NCBI RefSeq assembly: GCF_004571195.1
Contig: NZ_CP038271.1
Coordinates: 1,687,501-1,751,500 of the forward strand
DNA from: Legionella geestiana
GTDB lineage: Bacteria > Pseudomonadota > Gammaproteobacteria > Legionellales > Legionellaceae
Direction: 5' to 3'
Length of the DNA stretch: 64,000 nt
Positions within the stretch are counted from its first letter, which is position 1. Each line of letters starts with the position of its first letter. The notes under the pieces were generated by a model that did no database searches, had not been told where the DNA came from, and worked only from the letters and a program-made list of their open reading frames with translations. Position numbers and translations under genes: made by a program. Of the stretch, positions 62,174 to 64,000 are shown one piece after another.

Positions 62174-62748
62174 ACCAGCCCCAGAAAAGACAGCGTTTTA
62201 TAGATTGGATTAAAGCGCTGAGAGTTTGAGACCGCTCCCTGGCCGTTATAGGTGATGCGCGCCTCGGCAAGGCGGGTAGAGAGCACGGTGTTTTGTGGTG
62301 TGATGTCTTCAGGGCGCACCACGCCGCCCACCACGATGGCCTGTACTTCACCGTTGATGCGGATGTGCTGCTGCCCTTCCACATAATAACTGCCGTTTGG
62401 CAGTATTTCCTGAATGCGCACGGTGAGGGAGGCGCGGATTTTGCCATTGCGTGCGGTTTTGGCCGCTATTTTTCCGTCTCCTTTCAACCCAAAATCAACC
62501 TCGTGGCGGTCGCGGTTGTAGCCGGCTTCGAGTGCCGTTTTAATGTGTTTGCTGGAGGCAAGATCAGCCCCCGTCTGTGCATTCGCATTCTCAAGCACCA
62601 GCACCGTCAGCAAGTCCCCGGGCATCGATGCCTTGCGGTCGGCAATCAGGGCACGGTATACGCTTGCGTCATAGAGGTTGATGGCAGACGCGGGCATGCA
62701 CGGCAGTGTTAACAGCCACACCAGCATTGGTTTAATCACGCAGCGCAT
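62170..62748 (-). CDS. flgH: L-ring protein FlgH without lipobox
   Basis: 192 aa from ATG 62748. The core (YRALIADRKASMPGDLLTVL, then ARNGKIRASLTVRIQEILPN, YYVEGQQHIRINGE and SGVVRPEDI-like GGVVRPEDITPQNTVLSTRL) is clearly FlgH. The signal peptide MRCVIKPMLVWLLTLPCMPASA lacks a lipobox (LPC, with Pro before Cys), and a normal ASA cleavage site follows. FlgH is normally a lipoprotein, so anchoring in the outer membrane may differ. Confidence 0.93.
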   Translation of the reverse strand: MRCVIKPMLVWLLTLPCMPASAINLYDASVYRALIADRKASMPGDLLTVLVLENANAQTGADLASSKHIKTALEAGYNRDRHEVDFGLKGDGKIAAKTARNGKIRASLTVRIQEILPNGSYYVEGQQHIRINGEVQAIVVGGVVRPEDITPQNTVLSTRLAEARITYNGQGAVSNSQRFNPIYKTLSFLGLV

Positions 62749-63478
62749 TGATGGTTTTTTCCAGTTCGTCCGCCACCTGTATGGCTTTGGCATTCAATTG
62801 ATACACCCGTTGCGCCATGGTGAGCTGCATCAGGGTATTGACCATGTCGACGTTCGAGCCTTCGACCGTTTTCTGCAGCAGCTCGCCATTACCGCCGTTG
62901 CCTGGGTTATCGATGAGAGCGTCTCCTGAGTCGGGCGTTGCCTGCCAGACGCCTGCATGCAGGGCATGAAGCGCCTGCGGGTTTTGAAAGCGCGCGAGCT
63001 GGATGGTGCCGAGAAGTTCCGGCGCGTCTGTATCCGAACGCGTGATTTCCACCTCTCCGTTTTTATGAATCACAAGCGATGCATGGTCTGGCGGCACTTG
63101 AATGCTCTCGGCAAGGCGCAGGCCATCAGCGGTGGCGAGATAGCCCTCACTGTCCAGCATGAGTGTCGAGGTGCGGGTGAAGGCCACAGTGCCATCTGCA
63201 TCTTCCACCTGAAAAAAGCCTTCACCGTCAATGGCGACATCGAGCGAGCTGTCGGTGGGTTTCAGAGGGCCTTTAGAAAAATCGCTGTCGGTGCCCATGA
63301 TGCGTACCCCATGGTTATGCGGGCCGGCTTTTTGCGTTGCGTCCATTTCCGCGCCAAAGCGAAGGGTGGTCGCTTTGTAATTGTTGGTACTGAGGTTTGC
63401 CAGGTCGTGCGCGAGGCTGTCGATGTAGCGGTCGTGAACCTTGAGGCCGCTGGCGGCGATGGCGAGTGCGTTAGACAT
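62732..63478 (-). CDS. flgG: Distal rod protein FlgG
   Basis: 248 aa from ATG 63478 (MSNALAIAASGLKVHDRYID). HDLANLSTNNYKATTLRFGA, DVAIDGEGFFQVEDADG and VEGSNVDMVNTLMQLTMAQR are the FlgF/FlgG family motifs. It follows flgF with an eight-base overlap and precedes flgH. Slightly shorter than E. coli FlgG (260 aa). Confidence 0.92.
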   Translation of the reverse strand: MSNALAIAASGLKVHDRYIDSLAHDLANLSTNNYKATTLRFGAEMDATQKAGPHNHGVRIMGTDSDFSKGPLKPTDSSLDVAIDGEGFFQVEDADGTVAFTRTSTLMLDSEGYLATADGLRLAESIQVPPDHASLVIHKNGEVEITRSDTDAPELLGTIQLARFQNPQALHALHAGVWQATPDSGDALIDNPGNGGNGELLQKTVEGSNVDMVNTLMQLTMAQRVYQLNAKAIQVADELEKTINALRD

Positions 63479-64000
63479 TGTTGCTCCCAAGTTGATTAAT
63501 GGCGTTTGACTGGAGGCTTGTAAGCGTGCGCAGCACCCGCTGAGAGGCCTCAAAATGACGGCTGAGGCGCATGAGCGAGAGCATTTCATCCACCGACTGC
63601 ACATTTGCGCGCTCGAGCACTCCCTGTATCACCTCGGGGCTTGCACTTTCTGGGATTTCCTCTGAGCTCAGCAGGCCGTTGCCAACGGCCTGAAGTGCCT
63701 CCGGGTGCTTAAAACGCACAAGGCGAAGGCGGTTTTCTCGGCCATTCGCGCCGATAATGTAGCCCCTGCCATCCACTTTAAAAGGATCGTCGGCGAGTGT
63801 AATCGCACCACTCTCGCCCTCAATAAAGCCACCTGCGAGGCTTGCGAGCTGTCCGTTGCCATCGCGCATGACATCTCCTCTCCGGCTGTAAAACGTGCCA
63901 TTTTCGGTATGAATGACAAAATAGCCCTCGCCTGAAAGTGCGAGGTGAAACGGATTTCCGGTCTGCTGCAGGGGGGCCGCTACTGTGGTGGACACCGCGC
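63471..64000 (-). CDS. flgF: Rod protein FlgF, partial
   Basis: The frame is open to the window edge, so the N-terminal part (about 60-70 residues) is missing. The visible 176 codons include QQTGNPFHLALSGEGYFVIH and the C-terminal VLERANVQSVDEMLSLMRLS with HFEASQRVLRTL. The GTG at 63995 is an internal codon. First visible gene of the operon; its promoter lies outside. Confidence 0.88.
   Translation of the reverse strand, partial: AVSTTVAAPLQQTGNPFHLALSGEGYFVIHTENGTFYSRRGDVMRDGNGQLASLAGGFIEGESGAITLADDPFKVDGRGYIIGANGRENRLRLVRFKHPEALQAVGNGLLSSEEIPESASPEVIQGVLERANVQSVDEMLSLMRLSRHFEASQRVLRTLTSLQSNAINQLGSNNV

Noticed and set aside
51915-64000. Non-flagellar virulence injectisome
   Set aside because: Rod, hook, P-ring and L-ring genes (flgB, C, E, F, G, H, I) are present, and no secretin or needle genes; the cluster is of flagellar descent.

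Overview
The window looks like a chromosomal segment of a gammaproteobacterium of the order Legionellales, most likely Legionellaceae. The reasons are the order 16S(outside)-tRNA-Ala-23S-5S-tRNA-Thr/Tyr/Gly/Thr-tuf-tRNA-Trp-secE-nusG, EF-Tu and S7 sequences of the type I recall from Legionella, and accessory genes with the look of secreted host-directed effectors (a C-terminal CaaX box, degenerate enzyme folds, coiled coils, membrane tails). This is inference from memory of families; no search was run.

Region 1 (1-35,060, plus strand) is a very long run of expression genes. It starts with an rRNA operon tail (tRNA-Ala, 23S, 5S, terminator), then four tRNAs, tuf, tRNA-Trp, secE-nusG, rplKAJL, rpoBC and rpsL-rpsG-fusA-tuf. 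These are followed without a break by the S10, spc and alpha ribosomal protein operons, ending at rpoA-rplQ. Visible regulation includes 23S processing stems, an L11 leader hairpin, the L10 leader, an rplL-rpoB attenuator hairpin, a TTGACA-17-TAGAAT promoter before rpsL and likely spc and alpha promoters.

Region 2 (35,061-39,800) is decayed. It has degenerate repeats carrying a GAGCGCAGCGAAGCC core, pieces of IS110, IS3 and IS630 transposases, a 164-bp near-perfect fold-back element (MITE-like), a reading frame cut by an in-frame TGA, a YciI-like gene and one unknown gene.

Region 3 (39,800-51,927) is low to medium GC accessory DNA. It holds large unknown or effector-like proteins, a LysR regulator divergent from a small exported SnoaL-like protein, a fold-type-II PLP enzyme that appears to carry a signal peptide, a 133-aa protein ending in CSIQ, a HAD-like protein with a C-terminal membrane segment, a serine beta-lactamase-like protein that has lost its catalytic motifs, and an alpha/beta-hydrolase-like protein with Cys in place of Ser.

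Region 4 (51,915-64,000, minus strand, GC near 57-65% in sampled lines against about 50% in the core and 37% in region 3) is one tightly coupled operon of 19 genes: flgF(partial)-flgG-flgH-flgI-flgB-flgC-fliE-fliF-X-fliH-fliI-fliJ-fliK-flgD-flgE-fliM-fliN-fliO-fliP. It encodes a streamlined flagellar basal body, hook and export machine. Most parts are clearly shorter than usual, the fliG slot holds a 138-aa protein without recognisable FliG domains, FliM lacks its CheY-binding and middle domains, and FlgH lacks a lipobox. No filament, cap, junction or stator gene is present in the window. I regard this as the best candidate for an undescribed system: a non-motile or repurposed flagellar type III secretion apparatus, to be distinguished from the host's ordinary flagellum, if it has one.
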